Part shown: positions 8,247-16,040 of the stretch, one piece after another
Numbering within the stretch: position 1 is the first letter of the stretch
Layout: every line of letters starts with the position of its first letter
DNA from: an uncultured Bacilli bacterium
Lineage (GTDB): Bacteria; Bacillota_I; Bacilli_A; RF39; UBA660
Reading direction: 5' to 3'
Length of the DNA stretch: 64,000 bases
Assembly: GCA_934167885.1 (NCBI GenBank)
Contig: CAKPMB010000001.1
Coordinates: 1-64,000, forward strand
The notes under the pieces: generated by a model
The model's database searches: none
Seen by the model: the letters and a program-made list of their open reading frames with translations, nothing else
Told to the model about the DNA's origin: nothing
Made by a program: the position numbers and the translations under genes

Positions 8247-10388
8247 ATGAAAAAAATTGAATTATTAGCACCTGCTGGCAATATGGAATGTCTTAAAGCC
8301 GTTATTATAGCAGGTTGTGATGCCGTATATTTAGGCGGAATTAATTTTGGAGCAAGAGCATATTCCAAAAATTTTTCCAATGATGAAATAATTGAAGCTA
8401 TAAACTATGCCCATCTATATGGGGTTAAAGTTTATGTAACCGTTAACACATTAATTTATGATAATGAAGTAGATGATTTATTAAACTATGTAGAGTTTTT
8501 ACATAAAAACAATGTTGATGCTATTATCATTCAAGACTTAGGTATGTTTGATTTAATTAGAAAAACATTTCCAAACTTAGAATTACATGCCTCTACCCAA
8601 ATGCATATTCATAATCTTGATGGTGTTAAATTGATGGAAAAACTTGGAATGCATCGTGTGGTCTTAGCACGAGAAACAAGTATCGATGAAATAAAGAAAA
8701 TTAAAGAAAATAGTAATATTGAACTTGAAATCTTTATTCATGGAGCACTTTGTATTAGTTATTCAGGCCAGTGCCTCATGAGTAGTTTAATTGGTGGCCG
8801 AAGTGGAAACAGAGGAACATGCGCTGGTAGTTGCCGTTTAAAATACGATGTTATTGATAATGACACAAAGAAAAAAGTAAACACTAATAGTTATCCATTG
8901 AGCACTAAAGATTTAAATAGCTTAGAAAATATAGGAAAGTTAATTGATATTGGTGTCACATCCTTAAAAATTGAAGGTAGAATGAAGTCTAAAGAATATG
9001 GTTATATGGTTGTAAGTCTATATCGTGAAGCAATAGATTCATATTATCAAAATGGTAGGGTATCCTTTAACGAAGAAAACCTAACAAAGTTAAAGAAAAT
9101 ATTTAATCGTGACTATACTAAAGGATTTTTATTTAATACCGAAAATAATGATTTGATAAATGGTTATCGTCCTAATCATATGGGTGTAAAAATAGGCACT
9201 GTCATTGACTACAAAAAAAATTATGCAACCATTAAACTTACAGATACTCTAACAATTGGATCAGGTTGTCGAATTATTGGTAAAAAAGATGTAGGTATAA
9301 GTGTTAATGAATTTTATTTAAATAAAAAATTAGTTAAATCTGCCCATAAAGGTGATATTATAACACTTAAAGTTCTAGACGATGTAGCAATTGGTAGTGA
9401 CTTTGTTATTACGCTAGATAAACAAATTAATGATGAAATAGATGATGATATTTTGCATAATAAAAGAAAAGTATCAATTAATGGAGTTTTAGAAGCAAAA
9501 GAAGGAGAAAATTTAAAATTAATCTTGGATGATGGTATACATAAAATTTGTAAAGAATCTATAATTATTGAAAAAGCCTTAAATAAGCCAACGTCAAAAG
9601 AAGAGGTTTTAGAAAAATTAAATAAACTTGGTGATACCATTTATAAGTTTGATAATCTTCAGATATTAATGGATAACAATGTTTTTATTCCTATAAAAGA
9701 AATTAATAATTTAAGAAGACTAGCTATTTTAGAATTAAATAATCAAAGACTTTATAAAATACCATTAAAAAAAGAAAAATATAATATTAATGTTAAAGAT
9801 TTTGAACATACTAAACTATTAACAGTTTTAATCGATAAGAAAGATGACCTAAAAAAATTAGACCGAAAGTATGACATTATTTATGCTGACTGTGACATAC
9901 CAAACACTATTAGACGCTTACCACGGGTAATTAGTGAATATCCAACCAATTTTGATAATTGTTTAGTTGGAGATATTGGAGCATTCTATAGAGGAAAGAA
10001 TTTAGATACGGATTTTTCATTAAATGTAACAAACTCCTATACTGTTGCCTTTCTTCACTCACTAGGCGCTAATAAAATAACCTTATCATATGAAATGAAT
10101 GATAAAGAAATTAAACTTTTAATAGATTCATATCATAAACGTTATCAAAAACATCCTAATCTTGAACTTATTGTTAAAGGATATGAAGAAGTAATGATCT
10201 CTAAGTTTAATATTAACGAATACTATAAACGAAATAATTTATCATTAAAAGATATGTATGGTAATTTATACAAAATTAAAGAAAAAAATCATAATACCAT
10301 TATCTATAATTATAAAATGCGTAATAATTATGATGATAAATACTATGATTTAGGTATAAATTCTTTAAGAATAAATAAAGATATTTAG
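8247..10388 (+). CDS. U32 family protein, RlhA/TrhP-like RNA hydroxylation factor with DUF3656
   Basis: About 713 residues. I choose the ATG at 8247 (MKKIELLAPAGNMEC) because GGTGA (8235-8239) fits it. An upstream in-frame ATG lacks a site. The U32 signature is present: EIFIHGALCISYSGQC with its conserved Cys pair. The N-terminal TIM-barrel-like half (APAGNMECLKAVI, AGCDAVYLGG) is typical of the family. The length, with a second half after about residue 380, fits the RlhA/DUF3656 branch. That branch, with TrhP, uses prephenate-dependent hydroxylation to make 5-hydroxycytidine in 23S rRNA or 5-hydroxyuridine in tRNA. Older annotations call it collagenase-like peptidase. I favour RNA modification. 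Confidence 0.85.
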   Translation: MKKIELLAPAGNMECLKAVIIAGCDAVYLGGINFGARAYSKNFSNDEIIEAINYAHLYGVKVYVTVNTLIYDNEVDDLLNYVEFLHKNNVDAIIIQDLGMFDLIRKTFPNLELHASTQMHIHNLDGVKLMEKLGMHRVVLARETSIDEIKKIKENSNIELEIFIHGALCISYSGQCLMSSLIGGRSGNRGTCAGSCRLKYDVIDNDTKKKVNTNSYPLSTKDLNSLENIGKLIDIGVTSLKIEGRMKSKEYGYMVVSLYREAIDSYYQNGRVSFNEENLTKLKKIFNRDYTKGFLFNTENNDLINGYRPNHMGVKIGTVIDYKKNYATIKLTDTLTIGSGCRIIGKKDVGISVNEFYLNKKLVKSAHKGDIITLKVLDDVAIGSDFVITLDKQINDEIDDDILHNKRKVSINGVLEAKEGENLKLILDDGIHKICKESIIIEKALNKPTSKEEVLEKLNKLGDTIYKFDNLQILMDNNVFIPIKEINNLRRLAILELNNQRLYKIPLKKEKYNINVKDFEHTKLLTVLIDKKDDLKKLDRKYDIIYADCDIPNTIRRLPRVISEYPTNFDNCLVGDIGAFYRGKNLDTDFSLNVTNSYTVAFLHSLGANKITLSYEMNDKEIKLLIDSYHKRYQKHPNLELIVKGYEEVMISKFNINEYYKRNNLSLKDMYGNLYKIKEKNHNTIIYNYKMRNNYDDKYYDLGINSLRINKDI

Positions 10389-10408
10389 TCTTGTGCTAAA
10401 TATCTTTT
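10377..10408. terminator. Shared bidirectional terminator containing both stop codons
   Basis: AAAGATATTTAG (10377-10388) pairs perfectly with CTAAATATCTTT (10396-10407) around a seven-base loop. The TAG stop of the plus-strand gene ends the left arm. The stop of rsmA begins the right arm. T-rich tracts follow on the plus strand and A-rich sequence precedes on the other, so one hairpin serves both converging genes. Confidence 0.85.
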
Positions 10409-11199
10409 AAACATAAATTATTGGCAATATCAACAAATATAGGAAGTGACAATTGTTCCGCTCTTACTGTTAAATCAAAATTATACTTTGCTAGAACTTT
10501 TTCCACTATCGTTAAATCATATTTTTTTAAATTATTACGTAAATTCTTTCTTTTAAATTGAAAGGATTCACGAATTAATTCAAAAAAGAAGTCTTCGTTT
10601 AAAACTTCTAGCCTATTATCTTTAGCAATTAAAGATATGACAATACTATCAACATTTGGTTTTGGTATAAAACAGTTACGATTAACTATAAATAGTTTTT
10701 TTAAATCATAATAATAGTTTAAAAAGACGGTTATTGAAGAGTAGTCCCTAGTGCCAACTTTAGCACAAAATCTATCCCCTACTTCTTTTTGAACCATAAT
10801 AGTTATATTTTTAAAATTAACCTTAGATTTAATAACTTTTAAGATTATAGGTGTCGTTATATAATATGGCAAATTGGCTACTAAATATACATTATCATAT
10901 GTATATTTTTTTATATCATCAGTAATATCTCTATTAAGAAAATCATCAAAAATTATTTCAACATTCTTTAAACCTAATAAATTTTCATCTAGGATATCTT
11001 CTAATCTATCATCTATTTCATAACATAAAACATTTTTACTTACCTTTGCTAATTCTTTAGTTAAAGCTCCACTTCCTGGACCAACTTCAATAACAAGGCT
11101 ATTAGGTAATATATTAGCTCCTGAAACGATATTAGTTATAACATTATTGTCCTTTAAAAAATTTTGCCCATAAGCTTTCTTAAATAAAAAATCTTCCAT
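10396..11199 (-). CDS. rsmA: 16S rRNA (adenine1518/1519-N6) dimethyltransferase RsmA (KsgA)
   Basis: The 267-residue protein has the family hallmarks: KAYGQNFLKD at the N-terminus, SAM motif IEVGPGSGALTKEL, catalytic NLPYYITTPI, and VQKEVGDRF before the C-terminal lobe. It dimethylates two adjacent adenines in the 3' hairpin of 16S rRNA during 30S maturation. Loss gives kasugamycin resistance. In B. subtilis it lies just before yabG in the same direction. Here it is still next to the yabG-veg block but inverted. The start ATG is behind GGTGAT. A terminator-like hairpin lies in the 29 bases between it and the preceding ytxH-like gene, leaving no room for a promoter. Confidence 0.95.
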   Translation of the reverse strand: MEDFLFKKAYGQNFLKDNNVITNIVSGANILPNSLVIEVGPGSGALTKELAKVSKNVLCYEIDDRLEDILDENLLGLKNVEIIFDDFLNRDITDDIKKYTYDNVYLVANLPYYITTPIILKVIKSKVNFKNITIMVQKEVGDRFCAKVGTRDYSSITVFLNYYYDLKKLFIVNRNCFIPKPNVDSIVISLIAKDNRLEVLNEDFFFELIRESFQFKRKNLRNNLKKYDLTIVEKVLAKYNFDLTVRAEQLSLPIFVDIANNLCLKDI

Positions 11200-11208
11200 T
11201 TTATCACC

Positions 11209-11230
11209 AAAAAAGCATCTATCGATGCTT
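11209..11230 (-). terminator. Terminator-like hairpin just upstream of rsmA
   Basis: On the minus strand AAGCATC-GATA-GATGCTT is followed by TTTT, overlapping the stop of the ytxH-like gene. The rsmA ribosome-binding site follows at once, so it may work as an attenuator that lets part of the transcription through. Confidence 0.7.
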
Positions 11231-11654
11231 ATGCTTTCTTATTGTCTTTTTTTTCTTCTTTCTCTTCTTTTTCAAGTTTTTCAATTGTTTCCTTAGCAAC
11301 TTTTATTGCACGACGCTTTACCTCTTCAGCAGCATCTCTTAAAACAGGTGTTCCCTTATCGATAGCATAATTAACTAATTCTTCAGATTTATCTTTAATC
11401 TGACTTGCTTTTTTACGAGCAATTGCTAAAACTTTTTCTTTATCTAAATCGTTTAATTCTTCTTTTAATTCTGATATACGATTTTCAATAGTAGCTTCTA
11501 CTTCTTCAATATCAATTTCACGAGCCTTATCAATTAGTTCATTGAATTTCTTTTTTAATTCTTTTCTTGTTTCACTTCCTGATTTTGGAGCAAAAATTAC
11601 ACCTAGACCAGCTCCAACTAAAGCTCCAAATAAAAATTTACCACGTTTTCCCAT
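11229..11654 (-). CDS. YtxH-family protein
   Basis: The 141-residue protein opens with the YtxH pattern, a short glycine-rich membrane-insertable stretch (KFLFGALVGAGLGVIFAPKSGSE). A long charged helical region ends in a run of Glu/Lys (EKEEKEEKKDNKKA). YtxH-like proteins are linked to general stress operons in Bacillus, but their molecular role is not established. It follows the DUF948-like gene at once, the usual pairing of these two families, supporting a small membrane-associated complex. Confidence 0.8.
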   Translation of the reverse strand: MGKRGKFLFGALVGAGLGVIFAPKSGSETRKELKKKFNELIDKAREIDIEEVEATIENRISELKEELNDLDKEKVLAIARKKASQIKDKSEELVNYAIDKGTPVLRDAAEEVKRRAIKVAKETIEKLEKEEKEEKKDNKKA

Positions 11655-11945
11655 TTAAAATTCCTCCATTTCTTCTTTTATTTTCTTACGACGTTTTTTA
11701 GTCGTAAATAATTTTGATACAATTGATGCTAAAGAATCGACAATGCGATCACTTATTGTAGAGAATGAATCAGTAATACGATCAATTACTGAAAATACTT
11801 CATCTACTGTTTTCATTTTATCTTCAACATCATCTAAAATAGCATTAATTCTGTCAACAGACAATATTAATTTAACAGTTAATATTATTAAAGTTAACAA
11901 CAAAATAGAACCTAAAACATAAACTAGTATCTCTAGAAACTCCAT
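11655..11945 (-). CDS. DUF948-like small membrane protein
   Basis: 96 residues from the ATG at 11945, chosen because AGGAGGA (11951-11957) lies five bases upstream. A longer in-frame start would overlap the preceding gene without a site. One N-terminal membrane helix (ILVYVLGSILLLTLIILTV) is followed by an amphipathic helical region (VDRINAILDDVEDKMKTVDEVF) and a basic tail (KKRRKKIKEE). This layout fits DUF948/YtxG-type proteins, which usually pair with YtxH as here. Function unknown. Confidence 0.65.
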   Translation of the reverse strand: MEFLEILVYVLGSILLLTLIILTVKLILSVDRINAILDDVEDKMKTVDEVFSVIDRITDSFSTISDRIVDSLASIVSKLFTTKKRRKKIKEEMEEF

Positions 11946-11946
11946 T

Positions 11947-12828
11947 CTAATCCTCCTTATCGTACATAGATTCAATCAAATCAAATAAATTATCTTCTAA
12001 TTTATCTTTATTTCGCTTATTATTGCGATCTGTTTGTTTATCACTATAGTCAACATTATAAGCAAGGCCTAAGTCATTATAATACTCATCAGCATCTTGA
12101 AGCGTTACCCCTTTAATAGAAGGTTTATTTTTGTTAACATCATATACATTAACTTCCTTTTCCTTAACTTTTTCGTTACTAAGCACCTTTTCTCTAGATA
12201 AATTATTTTTTGGTCGAGCATCCAATAATTCATCCGCAATATCACCAAAAGCCTTATTTCTAACCGTATCTAAATCAGGTTTACCACGAGATGATGTTAT
12301 TCTTACTTCTTTCTTCGTTATAACTTCTTCTTTTTTATAGTTTTTATCTAGTATTCCATAAATTGGCGAAATAATTGGTGATGGTGTGAAAGTTTTAGTT
12401 TCCTTACTTTCATAATAAGATTTAGTATATCCATAATTAGTTTCTTTTTTCAAAATATCTGTATATGACTCTTCTTTTTTATCAGGATATAAACTTCTCT
12501 TAGGAGAAACAGGCTCTGTTTCATTTTTTTCATATGATTCTTTTTCACGAGGTTTATCAACGACAAAATCCTCATCCTCAAACATCATTGAAAATTTATT
12601 GTTATTATTTTCTTCTTCCAAAGTCATTTTACTATCTTCTTTAGGTAAAATAGTTTCTTCTGGTTTATACTCTTCATGAACTTCAGCTGGTTCAACATGC
12701 TCTTCTTGAACAATTGGTTTCTTTTTAACTATTTCAACTTTTTTTGCTAAAGGAGATGGTTTTTCTATTTCTTCTTCAACTTCCTCTTCTTCAAAGAAAA
12801 CATTCTTTAATTTATCTAAAAAACCCAT
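11947..12828 (-). CDS. Unrecognised acidic, largely disordered protein
   Basis: The 293-residue protein is very rich in Glu, Lys and Asp, with no membrane segment or signal peptide. It starts MGFLDKLKNVFFEEEEVEEE, an amphipathic helix with an acidic tail, as in membrane-associated division proteins such as SepF. A short island, FTPSPIISPIYGILDKNYK (around residues 145-163), stands out from the low-complexity background and may be a docking motif. The C-terminus (NLFDLIESMYD) may form another short helix. It sits between a lipoprotein gene and the DUF948/YtxH pair, suggesting an envelope or division role. I know no family name for it. Confidence 0.6.
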   Translation of the reverse strand: MGFLDKLKNVFFEEEEVEEEIEKPSPLAKKVEIVKKKPIVQEEHVEPAEVHEEYKPEETILPKEDSKMTLEEENNNNKFSMMFEDEDFVVDKPREKESYEKNETEPVSPKRSLYPDKKEESYTDILKKETNYGYTKSYYESKETKTFTPSPIISPIYGILDKNYKKEEVITKKEVRITSSRGKPDLDTVRNKAFGDIADELLDARPKNNLSREKVLSNEKVKEKEVNVYDVNKNKPSIKGVTLQDADEYYNDLGLAYNVDYSDKQTDRNNKRNKDKLEDNLFDLIESMYDKED

Positions 12829-12840
12829 AATCTCACCTTC

Positions 12841-13515
12841 CTAATTATTTGTTTGAAGATCAATGACATCTTCATCATTCTTTTTGTTAGAATTACTCTT
12901 ATCATAATAAGTTCCATATTCTTGTTCATATTTCAAAAAATTATCATTTTCACGTTTAGAACTAAAAATATCAAAACTTTCTTCTTGACTTATTTCTTTA
13001 TTACTATCAACATATGCACTAATAATTTTATCATTAAACTTAACACTTGATAAAATACTACAAATATTAACTAGCGTATCATTTAAATCTTCTTTATTAA
13101 CGAAACATTCCATTTTGGCATAATTATACATTAAAACAATAAAATATTTATCATTATACTCAGTTATATCAATATAACCAACTGTCTTAGTATTATCTAA
13201 TTTCATTGTATAAAAATGATTAGAATCAAGTTCTACATTATTAGTAACCTTATAATGATATGCAATAGTATCAACATATAAATAGTAATAATACCTATTA
13301 TCTTTAATCTTTATATTATAGTCATTCTTATCAACAATTTTATTGCCCTGTGGTAGGTAAAAACTATATCCCTCAAATAAAGAATTAGTTATTTCCTTTT
13401 CTTTATACAAAACAGTTTCTATTATTGAATTAACACTATCATAATTAATTACATAAATATTACAACCTGTTAAAATGAATAAGAATACAAGTATTAGAAC
13501 AAATTTCTTGAACAT
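12841..13515 (-). CDS. Putative lipoprotein of unknown function
   Basis: 224 residues. The N-terminus MFKKFVLILVFLFILTGCN is a lipoprotein signal with lipobox LTGC, so Cys18 should be lipid-modified. The mature part is rich in Tyr and beta-type segments (YYYYLYVDTIAYHYKV) and has a charged, disordered C-terminal tail. It heads the run to rsmA, with gaps of 12 bases or less between genes down to the ytxH-like gene, behind a likely promoter at 13536-13544. No family recognised. Confidence 0.7.
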   Translation of the reverse strand: MFKKFVLILVFLFILTGCNIYVINYDSVNSIIETVLYKEKEITNSLFEGYSFYLPQGNKIVDKNDYNIKIKDNRYYYYLYVDTIAYHYKVTNNVELDSNHFYTMKLDNTKTVGYIDITEYNDKYFIVLMYNYAKMECFVNKEDLNDTLVNICSILSSVKFNDKIISAYVDSNKEISQEESFDIFSSKRENDNFLKYEQEYGTYYDKSNSNKKNDEDVIDLQTNN

Positions 13516-13535
13516 AACACCACCTACTCTATCTA

Positions 13536-13544
13536 ATTATAACA
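13536..13544 (-). promoter_or_regulatory. Extended -10 promoter for the lipoprotein operon
   Basis: On the minus strand TGTTATAAT is a full extended -10 element (TGn plus TATAAT). No good -35 box precedes it. It lies about 20 bases upstream of the start codon. Confidence 0.5.
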
Positions 13545-13583
13545 TAATTTAATAATCAATATATCCTTTTTCTGTAAATTTTA

Positions 13584-14222
13584 CTAGTTTTTCATAACTT
13601 TTACATAATATATTTTATTACCTTTATCAATAAACTTTTTCTCATACTCAGTCTTTATATTATCTTCTTTTTCACTATTTTCTAAATCAAGCGATATTTC
13701 TGTAATTAAATAACCATTATTATTGAAAGAAACCAAAGAATATTCAAATAATTGTTGATTATCTGTTTTCATTTCAATTGACACATTATCACTATTTTCT
13801 ATAATTTTAGCATATTTATCAAGATATTCCCTACTTGTTAGTCTTCTATCTTCATGACGTTTTTTTGGCCATGGATCAGAAAAGTTTAAGAAGATCTTTT
13901 GAATTTCATGATTAAAAACAGAATCAATAATATTAGCATTCATACGAATAACACGCAAATTAGGTAAATCTTCTTTATCAATCTTTTTTAAAGCAATAGC
14001 AATAATACTATCATACTTTTCAATACCAATAAAGTTAATATCAGGATACCTTTTAGCATTTTCAATAATAAAATCACCCTTACCCATACCTACTTCTATA
14101 TAAATAGGATTATTGTTATTAAAAACACTGTGCCATGAATTAATATATTCACAAGGCGATAAAATAATATATCTTGAATTATTTATAATAAACTCTTTAT
14201 TTTTTACATTTCTTTGTCTCAT
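13584..14222 (-). CDS. trmB: tRNA (guanine46-N7)-methyltransferase TrmB
   Basis: 212 residues from the ATG at 14222, which follows GGGAG with a five-base gap. An upstream in-frame ATG overlaps that site. The TrmB family pattern is clear: MRQRNVKNKE, YIEVGMGKGDFI as SAM loop, FIGIEKYDSI, LNFSDPWPKKRHEDRRL as catalytic segment, and IEMKTDN. It methylates G46 in the variable loop of tRNAs. It is transcribed alone and divergently from the small coiled-coil gene. Confidence 0.95.
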   Translation of the reverse strand: MRQRNVKNKEFIINNSRYIILSPCEYINSWHSVFNNNNPIYIEVGMGKGDFIIENAKRYPDINFIGIEKYDSIIAIALKKIDKEDLPNLRVIRMNANIIDSVFNHEIQKIFLNFSDPWPKKRHEDRRLTSREYLDKYAKIIENSDNVSIEMKTDNQQLFEYSLVSFNNNGYLITEISLDLENSEKEDNIKTEYEKKFIDKGNKIYYVKVMKN

Positions 14223-14288
14223 ACTAACTCCCATTTAATTATATCACAAAATGTTTAAATGAATATACTAATTATGTAGGATGTGAAT

Positions 14289-14492
14289 ATGAATAATCAA
14301 ATGCCATTTATTATGCCAAATAAACCTTTATATAATCAAGAAATAAACAATGATTATGAAAGAATTATTAATAAAATTGATAGATTAGAAAAAAACATCA
14401 AAATACTTGAGAATAGAGTTAATAATTTAGAAAAAAATCAAAGCATACCTAAATATAGTAAGGATGATCCAACCGATATGTATATTATTTAA
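14289..14492 (+). CDS. Small coiled-coil protein, unknown
   Basis: 67 residues from ATG 14289 behind AGG (14278-14280). A GTG two codons earlier is possible. The N-terminus is Met-, Asn- and Pro-rich (MNNQMPFIMPNKPLYNQ). A regular heptad coiled coil follows (INKIDRLEKNIKILENRVNNLEKN), then the tail DDPTDMYII. This build recalls small spore-coat or morphogenetic proteins, and the neighbouring cse60 is a sporulation gene, but this is only suggestive. Its TAA stop overlaps that of cse60 on the other strand. Confidence 0.6.
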   Translation: MNNQMPFIMPNKPLYNQEINNDYERIINKIDRLEKNIKILENRVNNLEKNQSIPKYSKDDPTDMYII

Positions 14493-14656
14493 CAATAAAT
14501 AATCATTGCGGAAAAACAGAAGATTTGTTCTTCACTAAAAATAGAAGATGAAACTGAGAATTTTATATCAATGACATCAAGGTCATTTTCTAAAAATTCA
14601 TTTATTGCTTTTTCTAAATCTTGTTCATCTTCAAAATCAAAAACTTTAACTTTCAT
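14489..14656 (-). CDS. cse60: Sporulation protein Cse60
   Basis: About 55 residues from the ATG at 14656 (MKVKVFDFEDEQDLEKAINEFL), preceded by GGTGA at 14661-14665. The rest (VIDIKFSVSSS, EEQIFCFSAMIIY) matches the Cse60 family well. Cse60 is a small sigma-E-dependent mother-cell protein in B. subtilis of unknown mechanism. A longer TTG start at 14704 is open but lacks a ribosome-binding site and the family does not have that extension. CACCAT and ATGGTG flanking the site could fold and hide it. Confidence 0.85.
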   Translation of the reverse strand: MKVKVFDFEDEQDLEKAINEFLENDLDVIDIKFSVSSSIFSEEQIFCFSAMIIYC

Positions 14657-14701
14657 AATATCACCATCATTATCATATGGTGTTTTATAATCTTTTTTTG
14701 T

Positions 14702-14734
14702 CAAAAAAAAGTTTATATTTTGTCAATATAAACT
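14702..14734 (-). terminator. Terminator of the M23 hydrolase gene
   Basis: AGTTTATATT (14710-14719) pairs with AATATAAACT (14725-14734), with eight T on the minus strand beyond. The arm begins within the stop codon of the gene it ends. Confidence 0.85.
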
Positions 14735-15926
14735 AATATTTTTTAGTTCTATTTGAGAACCAAACACCCTTAGCTGGGAAGTTAATAACACTTGCTGGAT
14801 TTATTTGTCTTGAAATCCATGTATTCCAAGATGAATATTCTTTTAAATATAAACCACGTGCAACCGAAACATGTAAATGTGTTCCAGTTGAGCAATGATC
14901 CCAAGGTGTGCTACTATTTCCACCCATAACACCAATTTGCGTATTTTGATCAACATAATCACCAATTGATACCATAACTTTTGCTAAATGATAATATCCC
15001 GTTGTGTAATTAACACCATTAATGTTATGGTGAATATATAACATATTACCACCACAAGATGCACGCCATGTAATACCAGCAACCGTTCCTGGAGCTGGAG
15101 CATAAACCGCCGTTGAACCACCAGAAATATCCATACCATTATGGAAAGATGAACCACTTCCTAATGGATTAAAACGCCATCCAAAACTACTTGTAATACG
15201 ACCACTTGAAACTGGTCTTATAAAGCCACCTGAATATGGAATTGTATTTTTTCCACATGTATTAATATCTTGATCATCCTTACATCCTAAAGTTTTTTCA
15301 TAATATTCTATAACCTTTTTTTGTGTTTTGATATCAGAATCAATATCTACTGTCGTCTCAACAATATCGTCTAATTTATCACCTAATTTAACAAGTTCAG
15401 ACTTTAAATTAGTTTGTTCATTATCAAGATTTACAATTTCAACCTGTAAATCTTCTTTTTTAGCATTACATTCCTTAACAGTCTTAGTATATTCTTCAAT
15501 TAAATCATTATTATAACTAACTAATTGTTCAGAAATGGCACTCCTAAAAATTAAATCAGTAATACTTTGAGCACCAAACATATATTCAAGATAAGCGTTA
15601 TTACTATTAGTTACCTGTAAAAAAGCAATAACATCTTTTATCTCAGATTCTTTTTCCTCACTCTTTTTTTCAAGATCAACAATTTCATCATTCAATTCTT
15701 GTATTTTCTTCTCACTTTTAGTAATCTCAGATGAAATATTACTAATACGATTATTTATTGTATTCATCTCATTTTTAGTTAAATTTTTTGTTTTTTCATT
15801 AGAAGCTTTCTTCTTTTCAAGTTCTGCTAAAGTATTCTTTAAATCCTTTAGCGTTTTTGCTTGAACATTGACACTAAATCCAAAAAAGAAAACTAAAGCA
15901 ACAAATAAATATAAAAATCTCTTCAT
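14733..15926 (-). CDS. Secreted M23 murein hydrolase with N-terminal coiled coil (EnvC/PcsB-like)
   Basis: 397 residues from the ATG at 15926. An upstream GTG lies in the GGGTG ribosome-binding site. There is a signal peptide (LYLFVALVFFFGFSVNVQA), then a long coiled coil (about 25-215) with heptads. The C-terminal M23 (LytM) domain starts near FIRPVSSGRITSSFGWR. Zinc ligands are in FHNGMD and THLHVSV. The pattern matches PcsB/EnvC/CwlO-type proteins, whose coiled coil docks to FtsEX and controls peptidoglycan cleavage at division or growth. Two Cys in CKDDQDINTCG could pair outside the cell. The gene has its own promoter and terminator. Whether this M23 domain is active or an activator cannot be settled. 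Confidence 0.88.
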   Translation of the reverse strand: MKRFLYLFVALVFFFGFSVNVQAKTLKDLKNTLAELEKKKASNEKTKNLTKNEMNTINNRISNISSEITKSEKKIQELNDEIVDLEKKSEEKESEIKDVIAFLQVTNSNNAYLEYMFGAQSITDLIFRSAISEQLVSYNNDLIEEYTKTVKECNAKKEDLQVEIVNLDNEQTNLKSELVKLGDKLDDIVETTVDIDSDIKTQKKVIEYYEKTLGCKDDQDINTCGKNTIPYSGGFIRPVSSGRITSSFGWRFNPLGSGSSFHNGMDISGGSTAVYAPAPGTVAGITWRASCGGNMLYIHHNINGVNYTTGYYHLAKVMVSIGDYVDQNTQIGVMGGNSSTPWDHCSTGTHLHVSVARGLYLKEYSSWNTWISRQINPASVINFPAKGVWFSNRTKKY

Positions 15927-15950
15927 TAGCACCCTATCCTTTATACAACG

Positions 15951-15959
15951 ATTATATCA
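15951..15959 (-). promoter_or_regulatory. Extended -10 promoter of the M23 gene
   Basis: The minus strand reads TGATATAAT, a TGn extended -10 with a perfect TATAAT. A weak TTGCAT lies 19 bases upstream. It stands about 25 bases before the start codon. Confidence 0.6.
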
Positions 15960-16000
15960 CATAAAATTAGGTTTTATGCAAAAATTATTTGTTACTTTAC

Positions 16001-16032
16001 AAAAAAAGAACCATCATTATAAATGACAGTTC
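16001..16032 (-). terminator. Terminator of tuf / str operon
   Basis: GAACCATCATT (16008-16018) pairs with AATGACAGTTC (16022-16032), an 11-pair stem with two wobble pairs. Seven T on the minus strand follow. Confidence 0.88.
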
Positions 16033-16040
16033 AAATTTTA

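Noticed and set aside
14671..14679. CATATGATA, a mother-cell sigma -10 look-alike ahead of cse60
   Set aside because: Spacing to the start codon is too short and there is no matching -35.
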